From Nocardiopsis_C rhodophaea (lineage in GTDB: Bacteria; Actinomycetota; Actinomycetes; Streptosporangiales; Streptosporangiaceae): a stretch of 64,000 nucleotides of DNA. Position 1 is the first letter of the stretch. Each line of letters begins with the position of its first letter. The stretch spans positions 124,001 through 188,000 of the forward strand of contig NZ_BAAAPC010000004.1 in NCBI RefSeq assembly GCF_039530945.1. Reading direction: 5' to 3'. Below, piece by piece: positions 27,868 through 36,572 of the stretch. Under the pieces are notes generated by a model. That model made no database searches and was not told the origin of the DNA. It saw only the letters and a program-made list of their open reading frames with translations. Made by a program: the position numbers and the translations under genes.

Positions 27868-28452
27868 CTACTCGCCGGTAGCCGTAAGCGTACCCCGCGC
27901 GATCGTGCGTTGCGCGATGGCCTCAAGCGAGTCCTGGAGCGGCGCGTCGTCGCTCAGGCCGATCTCCCCGTCGAGCGCGTACACGGTGAAGCGGACGTCG
28001 TGGCCGTGGGACTCTCGGGGGCAGGGGGGCGCGTACTCCGCCGTGCCCTCGCTGTTGCGGCCCGTGCGCCCCGGTTGCGGAACACTGTTCTGCCGGATCT
28101 CCGCGAGCTGCGGGTCCAGCCCGTAGAGCACCCAGTGCACGGTCGCGTTCCCCGGGTCGTCGACCACCACCGCCAGGGACTTTACGTTCTCCGGCAGGCC
28201 CGACCACTGCAGAGGCGGCGACACCCCCTCGCCGTCGCAGGTGTAGGTGTCGGGCAGCGGTTCGCCTTCCTTGATCATCGTGCTGCTCACGTTGATGTCG
28301 GAGCTGACCTCGCCATTGGTCCCGGGGATGAGCCCGCCGCACCCGGCCGCCGTCAGCAGCACGACCGCCCCGCCCGCCGCGGCGGACAGCCGCGCCGTGC
28401 GCGCGCGAGCCGGGGACATGCGTTGTGAGCGGTGAGGTGCGGCCGTGTACAT
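27868..28452 (-). CDS. YbhB/YbcL (PEBP) family lipoprotein
   Basis: 194 residues from ATG 28452, preferred because GGAG lies 4-5 nt upstream; ATG 28419 is an alternative without a ribosome site. The N-terminus has arginines, a hydrophobic stretch (GGAVVLLTAAGC) and a lipobox AAGC, so the protein should be lipid-anchored outside the membrane. The phosphatidylethanolamine-binding-protein fold is shown by YTCDGEGVSPPLQWSGLP, LAVVVDDPG, VHWVLYGLD, YAPPCPRESHGHDVRFTVYA and a final LEAIAQRTIARGTLTATG. Bacterial PEBP proteins have poorly known ligands. It diverges from the BTAD regulator gene. Confidence 0.88.
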   Translation of the reverse strand: MYTAAPHRSQRMSPARARTARLSAAAGGAVVLLTAAGCGGLIPGTNGEVSSDINVSSTMIKEGEPLPDTYTCDGEGVSPPLQWSGLPENVKSLAVVVDDPGNATVHWVLYGLDPQLAEIRQNSVPQPGRTGRNSEGTAEYAPPCPRESHGHDVRFTVYALDGEIGLSDDAPLQDSLEAIAQRTIARGTLTATGE

Positions 28453-28707
28453 GGGGCTCCAGCGATGGGTGATCGGCGACGGGGATGGTCGGTGGTTCCG
28501 ACGGGACTCGACCGTTGGGCGGTGGGCCTCCGGCACGGCGAGTTCCTCTGCGAACCTTACTGCGGTCGGTGCGAACACGGGCCGCTCATTCGCGGACTGT
28601 ACATATGTATGCGGCAGATGTCCGTGACCGGCGCATCCGTGTCCGTTCGCGCCGGGCGGACGTTTGGCGGACGTCAGCCGCCCCCGATCATCAGGGATCA
28701 TGGGACC

Positions 28708-31700
28708 GTGCGGTTCTCGATTCTGGGCCCAGCGACGGTCCGCGACGACGCGGGCGAAACCATCACCATCGGCGGGGCGCGGCTGCGTCGCCTTCTGGTG
28801 CTGCTCCTGCTCAGCCCCGGCCGCACGGTCGGCACGGATCGGCTCATCGACGGGATCTGGGGCGGCGAGGCGCCCGCCAGCGCGGGCAACGCCCTGCAGG
28901 CGCTGGTCTCCCGGCTGCGGCGGGTCCTGGGCGACGAGGCGCCCCTGTACGGCGACGCCACCGGGTACCGGCTGGACGTCCCGCCCGACCGGATCGACCT
29001 GCATGAGTTCGACACGCTCGTGGAGCGCGGCCGCCGCGCCCGCGCGGAGGGGGATCCGCGCACCGCGCAGCGGCTCCTCGGCGAGGCGCTCGACCTGTGG
29101 CGCGGTCCGGCCCTGGCCGACCTCAGCGGCCCCGACGGCGCCGAGGACGTCATCGTCCGGATGGAGGGGCTGCGCCGCGCCGCGATCACCGAGCGTCTGT
29201 CCATCTCCCTCGACCTGGGCGCCTACGCGGAGGCCCTGCCGGAGATCGAAGCGCTGGTCGCCCGCGAACCGCTGCGCGAGCAGCCGGTGGAGCTCCTCAT
29301 CCGCGCGCTCGCCGGGTGCGGCCGCCAGGCCGACGCGCTGGCCGCCTACGAGCGGCTGCGGCGCGGGCTCGCCGACGAGTTGGGCATCGACCCCTCCGAA
29401 CACATGCGGGAGCTGCATGTGCGACTGCTGCGGGGCGAACTGGAACCGCAGGCGCCCGAAGGCCCGGTCGCCGCCGACCGCGCCGCGGAGGTATCCGCGC
29501 CGCGTCCGGCCATCACCCGGCTGCCCCACATCCTCACCAGCTTCATCGCGCGGGAGGAGGAGGTCCGCGACGCGGTCGGGCAGCTGTGCCGCGAACGTCT
29601 GGTCACGCTCATCGGGCCCGGCGGGGCGGGCAAGACCCGGTTATCCATCGAGACCGGAGCCCGCTTCGCCGAGGAGCACGCCGACCTGGCCGCCGACGGC
29701 GTCTGGTTTGTCGAGCTCGCCCCGGTCAGCGAGGGCGCCAACCTCACCCACGCTGTCCTCAACGCCCTCGGCCTGCGTGAACTGTGGTCGCGGACGCTGA
29801 GCGCCGCGCCCGCCTCCGGCGGGAGCGACGACCCCGTGGAGCGGATCATCGAGGTTCTGGCCGAGCAGAGACTGCTGGTCATCCTGGACAACTGCGAGCA
29901 CGTCATCGTCGACGCGGCCCGGCTCATCGAGCGGCTCCTGGCCGCTTGCCCCGGTCTGCGCATCCTGACCACCAGTCGGGAACCCCTGGCGCTGGCCGGA
30001 GAACGGCTTCTTCCGGTGCCCTCACTCGCCCTGCCGCCGGAGCACACCTCCGCCGCGAGCGCCGGGAACTACGCCTCGGTGCGCCTGTTCGTCGAGCGGG
30101 CCGCCGCCGTCACCCCCGGGTTCGCCCTCGACGACAGCAACGTGGACCCCGTCGTGCGCATCTGCCGCGAACTCGACGGCATGCCGCTGGCACTGGAGCT
30201 GGCCGCCGCCCGGGTGCGCGTCATGCCGGTCGCCCAGCTGGCCGTGCGGCTGTCCGACCGCTTCCGGCTGCTCACCAGCGGCAGCCGGTTCGCGCTGCCC
30301 CGCCACCAGACCCTCCAGGCGGTCGTCGACTGGAGCTGGGAGCTGCTGGACGAGCCGGAACGCACGCTCATGCACCGCCTGTCCGTCTTCCCCGGCGGGG
30401 CGACCCTGGAGTCCGTCGCACGCGTGTGCTCCGACGGCCCGGGCGACACGATCGGCGGCCGGGACGTCTGGTCGGTGCTGTTCGCGCTCGTCGACAAGTC
30501 CCTCGTCGTCTGCGACGGCTCCTCCGACGACGGCGCCGATCCCCGCTACCGGCAGCTGGAGACCGTGCGCGCTTACGGGGCGCAGCGGCTCGCCGAGAGC
30601 GGGGAGGAGGACCCCGTCCGCCGCGCGCACGCCGAGCACATGCTGCGCCTGTGGTCCGAGGCCGACCCGCACCTGCGCGGCGCCGAGCAGCTGACCTGGC
30701 TGTCCCGGGTGCGCGCCGAGCACGACAACTTCACCGCCGCACTGCGCTGGGCCATCGACCGGCGCGACGTCGAGCTCGCCCTGGACCTCAGCCACGCCGC
30801 CCAGTGGTACTGGCAGATGGCGGACGACTGGGCCGAACCGGGCCGCTGGTCGGCCGAGATTCTGCGGCTGGCCGGCGACACGCCGCCCGAAGGCCGGGAG
30901 GTCGCCTACGCCGAGTGCCTGTTCATGGTCTCGATCGACCACGGGAACGCCGACGAGCAGCTGCTGCTGCGGATCACGGAGGTCCTGGAGGGGGCGGGGG
31001 AGCGGGCCGAGGACCACCGGGGCCTGGTGTTCGTTCCGATCGTGCTGGCCATGTTCGGCCACGACCTGGAGGGGACCATGCGGCGGCTGGACGCCCGGGC
31101 CGAGCGCCAGGAGCCGTGGCTGCGCGCCACCACGCGGGCCTTCGTCGGCGTCGTCGCGATGTCGACCGGTCAGGCGCGGATGGCCCAGGAGCGACTCACC
31201 GCCGCCCTGGAGGAGTTCCGCGTCATCGGCGACCGGTGGGGGACGTCGCAGAGCGTCGTCATGCTCTCTGAACTCGTGCGCCTCGGCGACCTGGAAGAGG
31301 AGGTGGCGCTGCTCGACGAGGCCGTCACCCTCGCCGAGGAGATGGAGCTGACCGGCATGGTCCGCGCCCTGAAGGCCCGGCAGGCCGCCAGCTGGGCGCG
31401 GATGGGGCGGGTCGACGACGCCCGCCGCGTGGTGGCGGAGGCCCACCAGCTCACCGGGATCTCCCGGGACAGCCGCACGATGCTCCTGCTCAGCGAGGCC
31501 GACGTGGAGCGGTCGGCGGGAAACCCGGCCCGCTCCCGGGAGCTGCTGCTCGGCCTCACCGACGACATCAACGCCTTCGCGCCGATCGTGCGCGCCCATG
31601 TGGAGCCGATGTGGCACGTCATGATCGCCTCGGCCTGCGCCGACCTGGGCGACGTCGACGAGGCGTGGCGCCGGGTCGGCCTGTCCTGGCGGGCGCTCGC

Positions 31701-31983
31701 GCCGGAGTGCATCTCCTCGCAGGTCGGCGGGGTACTGGAGTGCCTCGCCGGGCTGGTGGCCGAACGGGAGCCCGAGCGCGCCGGCACCTTCCTCGGCTAC
31801 GCGGAAGCTATCCGGGGACTGCCCAACGTGGCCGACCCCGCCGTCGGGCGGATCCGGCAGCGGATACGCCGACGCCTGGGCGACGCGGGGTTCGCCCAGG
31901 CGTACGACGCCGGTGCCGCGACGGCACCCGAGAAGGTTTTCGAGGTCGTCGGCGCCTGGCTTGAGGAGGCGGGGCCCCGCTGA
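28708..31983 (+). CDS. AfsR/SARP-type regulator: BTAD, NB-ARC ATPase, TPR
   Basis: 1091 residues from GTG 28708 (VRFSILGPATVRDDAGE). I rejected the 276-bp upstream extension, which lacks coding bias. Domains: OmpR-like winged helix (1-90, RLRRLLVLLLLSPGRTV; NALQALVSRLRRVLGD); bacterial transcriptional activation domain BTAD (95-245, WRGPALADLSG; ADELGIDPSEHMRELHVRLL); NB-ARC/STAND ATPase with Walker A GPGGAGKT (303-310), Walker B VILDNCEHV, ILTTSREPL and a GMPLALELAAARV motif; then about 500 residues of TPR-like helices (EHMLRLWSEADPHLRGAEQL onward). These large SARP relatives activate secondary-metabolite or stress genes. It is divergent to the PEBP gene and converges on the exporter operon; a target cluster is not in view. 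Confidence 0.9.
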   Translation: MRFSILGPATVRDDAGETITIGGARLRRLLVLLLLSPGRTVGTDRLIDGIWGGEAPASAGNALQALVSRLRRVLGDEAPLYGDATGYRLDVPPDRIDLHEFDTLVERGRRARAEGDPRTAQRLLGEALDLWRGPALADLSGPDGAEDVIVRMEGLRRAAITERLSISLDLGAYAEALPEIEALVAREPLREQPVELLIRALAGCGRQADALAAYERLRRGLADELGIDPSEHMRELHVRLLRGELEPQAPEGPVAADRAAEVSAPRPAITRLPHILTSFIAREEEVRDAVGQLCRERLVTLIGPGGAGKTRLSIETGARFAEEHADLAADGVWFVELAPVSEGANLTHAVLNALGLRELWSRTLSAAPASGGSDDPVERIIEVLAEQRLLVILDNCEHVIVDAARLIERLLAACPGLRILTTSREPLALAGERLLPVPSLALPPEHTSAASAGNYASVRLFVERAAAVTPGFALDDSNVDPVVRICRELDGMPLALELAAARVRVMPVAQLAVRLSDRFRLLTSGSRFALPRHQTLQAVVDWSWELLDEPERTLMHRLSVFPGGATLESVARVCSDGPGDTIGGRDVWSVLFALVDKSLVVCDGSSDDGADPRYRQLETVRAYGAQRLAESGEEDPVRRAHAEHMLRLWSEADPHLRGAEQLTWLSRVRAEHDNFTAALRWAIDRRDVELALDLSHAAQWYWQMADDWAEPGRWSAEILRLAGDTPPEGREVAYAECLFMVSIDHGNADEQLLLRITEVLEGAGERAEDHRGLVFVPIVLAMFGHDLEGTMRRLDARAERQEPWLRATTRAFVGVVAMSTGQARMAQERLTAALEEFRVIGDRWGTSQSVVMLSELVRLGDLEEEVALLDEAVTLAEEMELTGMVRALKARQAASWARMGRVDDARRVVAEAHQLTGISRDSRTMLLLSEADVERSAGNPARSRELLLGLTDDINAFAPIVRAHVEPMWHVMIASACADLGDVDEAWRRVGLSWRALAPECISSQVGGVLECLAGLVAEREPERAGTFLGYAEAIRGLPNVADPAVGRIRQRIRRRLGDAGFAQAYDAGAATAPEKVFEVVGAWLEEAGPR

Positions 31984-32023
31984 GGAACGCCCCGCCCGAC
32001 TGCCCGGCCCCTGAGGAGGCCCG

Positions 32024-32848
32024 CTAGGAGCGCCGCCGGTAGGCGCGGGTCGCCAGCGGAAAGAACACCGCGATGAGCAGGACGGCCCACACGGCGGTCC
32101 ACATCAGCGGCCCGGCCACGTCCCCGCCCTCCAGGAACGCGCGCATCGCGTCGGTGACGTGGGTGACCGGATTGATTTTCGCGAACGCCTCCATCCAGCC
32201 CGGCATCAGCTGCGGGTCGACAAAGGTCGAGCTGGCGAACGTCAGCGGGAACATCCACAGCGTGCCGAAGATGTTCACCGCCATGGGCGTGCGCATCAGC
32301 AGCCCGACGAACGCGGAGAGCCAGCACAGCGCGAAGGCGAACACCATGACCACGGCGAAGGCGCCCAGCACGCCGACGAACCCGCCGCCGGGCCGGTACC
32401 CGATGGCCACACCGACCAGCAGCACGATCAGCACGGTGATCGCGTAGCGGACCAGGTCGCCGAGGACCGCCCCCGTCAGCGGCGCCGACCGCGCCACCGG
32501 CAGTGACCGGAACCGGTCGAAGATGCCCTTCTCGATGTCGGTGTTGAGCGAGACACCGGTGCCGATGGTCGCGAAGATGACCGACTGCGCGGTGATGCCG
32601 GGAATAATGAAGTCCCGGTAGGTCTGCCAGTCGCCCATCATCGCCTCGCCGAAGACGAAGACGAACAGCGCGACGAACATGATCGGCATGAACGTCAGGC
32701 CGAGGACCTCTTCGGGGTTGCGCTTGATCTTCAGCAGGCTGCGCCAGGTCAGCAGCGCGCCGTGGTGGAGAGCGGAGACGGGGGTGATCCGCTCCGCCAC
32801 GCGCGGTCCGGGCGGGGCCGACCGCTCCTGGGTGGTCACGGCGCTCAT
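32024..32848 (-). CDS. ABC-2 type permease (DrrB-like)
   Basis: 274 residues with six hydrophobic helices: VLGLTFMPIMFVALFVFVFG (49-68), FIIPGITAQSVIFATIGTGV, LVRYAITVLIVLLVGVAIGY, VLGAFAVVMVFAFALCWLSA, MAVNIFGTLWMFPLTFASS and ALLIAVFFPLATRAYRR. Family blocks VSLNTDIEKGIFDRFRSLPV and PGWMEAFAKINPVTHVTDAM are those of daunorubicin-resistance DrrB and other ABC-2 exporters. It partners the ATPase at 32955-33935. Its ATG overlaps (ATGA) the stop of a 36-codon frame that in turn overlaps the ATPase stop, so translation is probably coupled. Substrate unknown; a lipophilic compound or lipid is likely. Confidence 0.92.
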   Translation of the reverse strand: MSAVTTQERSAPPGPRVAERITPVSALHHGALLTWRSLLKIKRNPEEVLGLTFMPIMFVALFVFVFGEAMMGDWQTYRDFIIPGITAQSVIFATIGTGVSLNTDIEKGIFDRFRSLPVARSAPLTGAVLGDLVRYAITVLIVLLVGVAIGYRPGGGFVGVLGAFAVVMVFAFALCWLSAFVGLLMRTPMAVNIFGTLWMFPLTFASSTFVDPQLMPGWMEAFAKINPVTHVTDAMRAFLEGGDVAGPLMWTAVWAVLLIAVFFPLATRAYRRRS

Positions 32849-32955
32849 CGGGGTACCGGGGCGTGGACCGCGGCCGATGGCCGCGGGCGGGGCGCCCCTC
32901 CCTCCTCTCTGGTGGTCGGATCGAGTGCGGGGATGGGGGTGACGACGGGTGGCAT
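32845..32955 (-). CDS. Bridging micro-ORF between ABC ATPase and permease
   Basis: 36 codons (MPPVVTPIPALDPTTREEGG, then a Pro/Arg-rich end). Its ATG (32955-32953) shares the base A with the ATPase stop (TGATG), and its TGA (32847-32845) overlaps the permease ATG (ATGA). It thus fills the whole 106-bp gap. It may be a coupling peptide that hands ribosomes from one subunit to the next, or the relic of a frameshifted N-terminal extension of the permease. The peptide is proline-rich and unlikely to fold. Translation is inferred from the two exact overlaps. Confidence 0.4.
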   Translation of the reverse strand: MPPVVTPIPALDPTTREEGGAPRPRPSAAVHAPVPR

Positions 32956-33935
32956 CAGGCTCCGGTCCTCTCGGGGGCGGGGGCCGCGGAGCCGCCCGGG
33001 ATGTCGTCGGCCGGGTGGCCGGTCAGCGCCAGGAACACCTCGTCCAGGCTGGGCTTGCGCAGGGTCAGCTCGGCCACCTGGATCTCGTCGTCGTCCAGGC
33101 GGCGCACCACCTCGGGCAGCGCGGCGGGGTCGGTGACCGAGGCGCTGACGGCGGAGTCGGAGGAGCGGACCTCCGAGCCCGTCACCGCCTCCACGATCCG
33201 CGCGGCCCGCGGCAGCAGCCCGTGGTCGACCGGCCGGACCTGCAGCACCTGCGTGCCGGCCTGCGCCTTGAGCTCGTCGGGGGTCCCCCGGCTGATGACC
33301 CGGCCGTGGTCGAGCACGACGATGTCGTCGGCCAGCTGGTCGGCCTCCTCCAGGTACTGGGTGGTCAGCAGCACCGTGACGCCGTCGTCCGTGAGACCGC
33401 GCACCACGTCCCACAGCTCATTGCGGCTGTGCGGGTCCAAACCGGTGGTCGGCTCGTCGAGGAAGAGCAGGCTGGGCCGTCCCACCAGGCTCGCCGCGAG
33501 GTCGAGCCGGCGCCGCATACCGCCCGAGTAGGTCTTGGCGGCGCGGTCGCCGGCGTCCGACAACGCGAAGCGCTCCAACAGCTCGGCGGCGCGGGCGCGC
33601 GCCTGCGGGCGCGAGTAGCCGAGCAGCCGGGCGATCAGCACCAGGTTCTGGGTACCGGTGAGATCCTGGTCCACCGCCGCGTACTGGCCGGTCAGGCCGA
33701 TGAGGCTGCGGACCTTGTGCGGATGGGAGACCACGTCGAACCCGCCGACGGTGGCGCGCCCGCCGTCGGGGCGCAGCAGCGTCGACAGGATACGCACGGT
33801 GGTCGTCTTGCCGGAGCCGTTGGGACCGAGGACACCCAGCACGGCTCCCGTGCGTGCCACGAGGTCGACCCCGCCCAGGGCGATCTGCCCTTTGAACTCC
33901 TTGACCAGGCCTTCCGTTCGGATGGCGTCAGTCAT
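32955..33935 (-). CDS. ABC transporter ATP-binding subunit (DrrA-like)
   Basis: 326 residues from ATG 33935, with GGAGG 6 nt upstream; the frame upstream adds 17 codons without a ribosome site. Motifs: Walker A GPNGSGKT (about 38-45), Q-loop GLTGQYAAVDQDLTG, signature YSGGMRRRLDLAASLVG, Walker B LLFLDEPTTGLD, H-loop LLTTQYLEEADQL, and the C-terminal DUF4162-like extension with LRKPSLDEVFLALTG typical of DrrA. It powers the permease encoded downstream for export. It starts divergently to the PH-domain operon. Confidence 0.94.
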   Translation of the reverse strand: MTDAIRTEGLVKEFKGQIALGGVDLVARTGAVLGVLGPNGSGKTTTVRILSTLLRPDGGRATVGGFDVVSHPHKVRSLIGLTGQYAAVDQDLTGTQNLVLIARLLGYSRPQARARAAELLERFALSDAGDRAAKTYSGGMRRRLDLAASLVGRPSLLFLDEPTTGLDPHSRNELWDVVRGLTDDGVTVLLTTQYLEEADQLADDIVVLDHGRVISRGTPDELKAQAGTQVLQVRPVDHGLLPRAARIVEAVTGSEVRSSDSAVSASVTDPAALPEVVRRLDDDEIQVAELTLRKPSLDEVFLALTGHPADDIPGGSAAPAPERTGA

Positions 33936-34153
33936 TCGTCCTCCAATTGGCGTGTAGGGCCCCAGTGTCTCCAGTGCTACTGACAAAATGCTGATACCGG
34001 TTCTATGGGACCTGACAGTCGGCTGTCACGAGGTTTTCCGGCGGCGCCATCCGACACGATCGGGCGCGGGGCCGGCCGCGCGGCACCGACCGTTCTGCGG
34101 TATCACCGGATGCTTGGTCCGGGTTCCCCGCGATACCGGGGCTTTACCGCCGT

Positions 34154-34168
34154 TTCCCGAATCGGGAA
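34154..34168. promoter_or_regulatory. Perfect palindrome over the PH-operon promoter
   Basis: TTCCCGA-A-TCGGGAA, 15 bp, placed 31-45 bp before the start codon at 34199, where it would overlap the -35 position of the leaderless promoter. A repressor or activator site is likely, but no regulator is known. Confidence 0.4.
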
Positions 34169-34185
34169 TCAGGGCGCGGGCGCCG

Positions 34186-34191
34186 TAGACT
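34186..34191 (+). promoter_or_regulatory. -10 element, leaderless promoter of PH-domain operon
   Basis: TAGACT 7 nt before GTG 34199, with no ribosome-binding site in between. Confidence 0.5.
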
Positions 34192-34198
34192 CGGGCTT

Positions 34199-34717
34199 GT
34201 GACAATCTCTCCATTGCGTCCTCCGGCGCACCGCGTCTCGCCTCGGGCCGTTCCGATGTGGACCCTGTCCATCGCCATCGGCGCGCTGGTGATGGTGGCC
34301 GTACTGGCCGCGGCGGCCTGGGGGATCACCACGGCCGGCTGGGACTGGATCCCGGCATGGGTCGCCGGGTACGCCTGGTGGGTGCCGGGCCTCTACGCCC
34401 TCTACGCCGCGGCCAAGACCGCCATCGCCCCGCGCTGGCGGTACAAGGTCCACCGCTGGGAGATCACCGCCGACATGATCTACACCAGGACCGGGTGGAT
34501 CAGCCGCGCCTGGCAGCTCGTGCCGGTGAGCCGGATCCAGACCGTCGACCACACCCAGGGGTGGCTGGAGCGGATGTTCCGGGTCGCCACGCTGGAAGTG
34601 CAAACGGCCTCGCACGCCGGGTCCTCGACCATCGAGGGCCTCGACGCCGACGAGGCACGGCGCATCTCCGAGGAGCTGGCGGTGCGCGCGGGCGAGCTTC
34701 GGGATGATGCGACGTGA
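34199..34717 (+). CDS. Bacterial PH-domain (YdbS-like) membrane protein
   Basis: 172 residues from GTG 34199. Two hydrophobic helices at about 23-45 (IAIGALVMVAVLAAAAWGIT) and 52-72, then a bacterial PH (bPH2, DUF304) domain: WEITADMIYTRTGWISRAWQ, LVPVSRIQTVDHTQGWLERM, RVATLEVQTAS. It matches YdbS of Bacillus and is the first gene of a two-gene unit; the next start overlaps its stop (GTGA). YdbS/YdbT have been linked to resistance to an antimicrobial protein in Bacillus and are thought to act at the membrane; the role here is unknown. Confidence 0.88.
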   Translation: MTISPLRPPAHRVSPRAVPMWTLSIAIGALVMVAVLAAAAWGITTAGWDWIPAWVAGYAWWVPGLYALYAAAKTAIAPRWRYKVHRWEITADMIYTRTGWISRAWQLVPVSRIQTVDHTQGWLERMFRVATLEVQTASHAGSSTIEGLDADEARRISEELAVRAGELRDDAT

Positions 34718-36510
34718 GCGGCGAGGACCAGCGCGGCCACGAGGAGGAGGCCGCCGTCGATCGGCCGACCGCGGAGCCACCGGTCCCCAGCGCCGCCCGG
34801 GAACATGAGGCCGAGCACGCCCCCGCCGGGTCCGGCGCCCCGGGCACCGATCCCGCCGCGGGGCCGGACGCCGTTCCGGCGTCCTCCCCGCACCCCGGGT
34901 CCGGCGGGGAGAGCGGCTCCGAGCCCGAGATGCGGCTCAGTCCGCTGACCCTGCTCACCGCTCCTGTGGGCTACCTGAAGAACCTCGCCGTCCCGCTGAT
35001 CGTGGCGCTGGTGGCTGGCACCTTCAACCCCTGGGTGCTGGGCAGCACGCTGGTGGCGATCGTCGGAACACTGGCCGCCGGTGTCGTCACCTACAAGACG
35101 TTCCGCTACCAGGTGGGCACCGACCGGCTGGAGATCCGCAAGGGGCTGATCAGCCGGTCCCGGCGCACCATCCCGCTGGAGCGCATCCGCGGCGTGGACG
35201 TCACCTCCCAGCTCCTGCACCGCATGCTCGGCCTCGCCGTGGTCAAGATCGAGGCGGCCTCTGGCGGCGGGGAGAGCGAGGAGGGCAAGCTCGACGCCGT
35301 GACGGTCGCCGAGGCCGAACGCCTGCGCACCGTTCTGCTCCACCGGCGCGCCGTGCTCCGCGGCGACACCGCCCCGGGCGGCCCTGCCGACGCAGGGCCC
35401 GCGGCCGCTCCCCCCGGGGGCGCGCCCGCCGCACACCCCCAAACGCCGTCGACCGTCTACTTCGTGATGCCGCCCCGGTGGTACTTCTACGCGGTGTTGA
35501 GCCTGGGCTACCTGCTGACGCCGTTCGTGGCCATCGCCGCGCTGCTGGGGTTCGCCGGGCAGGCCATCGACGTCGCTCCGGGGACGGACGGCGGCGACGC
35601 GGCGCACCTGACCTACCTGTGGCTGCGCGACATCGGCTGGACCATGGTGCTCGCGCTGGCCACAGCCGTCGCGCTGGTCCTGGTGCTGATGATGCCGGTG
35701 GCCGCCGTGGTCTCCTACGCCGTCACCTACTGGCGCTTCACCCTGTTCCGGCGCGACTCCTCACTGGTGACCGAGCGGGGGCTGTTCACCCGGCAGAGCG
35801 TGACCCTGGAGCACCGCCGGATCCGCGGTTACGAGCTGCTCGACAACCCGCTGCAGCGCCTGCGCGACGCGGTGAAGCTGCGCGCGATCGTGACCGGCCT
35901 GGGCGAGACCACGACGCGCGCGGTGCTGCTGCCCATCGGCGACCGCACGCGCGTACTGGAGGTCGTCGGCCGCGCCCTGCGCCCGTTTGGCGGCACGTTG
36001 ATCGGGCACCCACGCGCGGCGCTCGGCCGGCGGATGTTCCGCGCGGTGGCGCCGTTCGCCCTCGCCACGGCGATCGCGGCGGCACTGGACCTGTGGTGGG
36101 CCGCGGGCCTGTTCGCGGTGCTGGCGCTGGCGGGCATCCCGCTAGCCGTCGACCGCTACCGGTCCCTCGGGCACGGCTACGACGGTGAGCTGGTCAGCGT
36201 GCGGTCGGGGTCCATCAGCCGGGAACAGGCCGTGGTCGAGCGCGCGGCCATCATCGGCTGGACCTGGCGGCAGACCCTGTTCCAGCGGCGCTCGGGCCTG
36301 GCCCACCTCGACCTCGCGGTGGGGGCGGGGGACGGCGCCTACACCGCCCTCGACGCGGGGTTCGACGAATCGGTGCTCTTTGCGTCGGGCGTGACACCCG
36401 AGATGGTGCGGCCGTTCCTGCGGGAGGGGGCGGCGACCGCGTCCGCGGGCGGCACGGAGCCCGCGCGGGGCGGCGGGGCACCGGGCGGCGGGCCCTCCGG
36501 CACGGCGTGA
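34714..36510 (+). CDS. Bacterial PH-domain (YdbT-like) membrane protein
   Basis: 598 residues from GTG 34714, overlapping the previous stop by 4 nt. The first 75 residues are a disordered acidic/proline tail, longer than in most homologues. Then come helix pairs and three bPH2 repeats: the first at RYQVGTDRLEIRKGLISRSR with IPLERIRGVDVTSQLLHRML, the second at YWRFTLFRRDSSLVTERGLF with RRIRGYELLDNPLQR, the third at YDGELVSVRSGSISREQAVV. Hydrophobic helices lie near 90-125, 255-290, 305-345 and 440-470. Together with the upstream protein it should form a membrane complex. A 12-bp terminator hairpin follows 16 bp after the stop. Confidence 0.9.
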   Translation: MSGEDQRGHEEEAAVDRPTAEPPVPSAAREHEAEHAPAGSGAPGTDPAAGPDAVPASSPHPGSGGESGSEPEMRLSPLTLLTAPVGYLKNLAVPLIVALVAGTFNPWVLGSTLVAIVGTLAAGVVTYKTFRYQVGTDRLEIRKGLISRSRRTIPLERIRGVDVTSQLLHRMLGLAVVKIEAASGGGESEEGKLDAVTVAEAERLRTVLLHRRAVLRGDTAPGGPADAGPAAAPPGGAPAAHPQTPSTVYFVMPPRWYFYAVLSLGYLLTPFVAIAALLGFAGQAIDVAPGTDGGDAAHLTYLWLRDIGWTMVLALATAVALVLVLMMPVAAVVSYAVTYWRFTLFRRDSSLVTERGLFTRQSVTLEHRRIRGYELLDNPLQRLRDAVKLRAIVTGLGETTTRAVLLPIGDRTRVLEVVGRALRPFGGTLIGHPRAALGRRMFRAVAPFALATAIAAALDLWWAAGLFAVLALAGIPLAVDRYRSLGHGYDGELVSVRSGSISREQAVVERAAIIGWTWRQTLFQRRSGLAHLDLAVGAGDGAYTALDAGFDESVLFASGVTPEMVRPFLREGAATASAGGTEPARGGGAPGGGPSGTA

Positions 36511-36526
36511 ACGAGTGAGCGTGCGC

Positions 36527-36553
36527 GGTGCCCGGGGCCGCGCCCCGGGCACC
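36527..36553. terminator. Bidirectional hairpin terminator
   Basis: GGTGCCCGGGGC (36527-36538), loop CGC, GCCCCGGGCACC (36542-36553). It separates the convergent PH operon and sepH. Confidence 0.75.
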
Positions 36554-36572
36554 GAAGATCAGGCGGGTGGGG

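Noticed and set aside
27868..29529. 553-codon minus-strand frame extending the PEBP lipoprotein
   Set aside because: The upstream part is antisense to the BTAD regulator; the lipoprotein signal peptide marks the true N-terminus.
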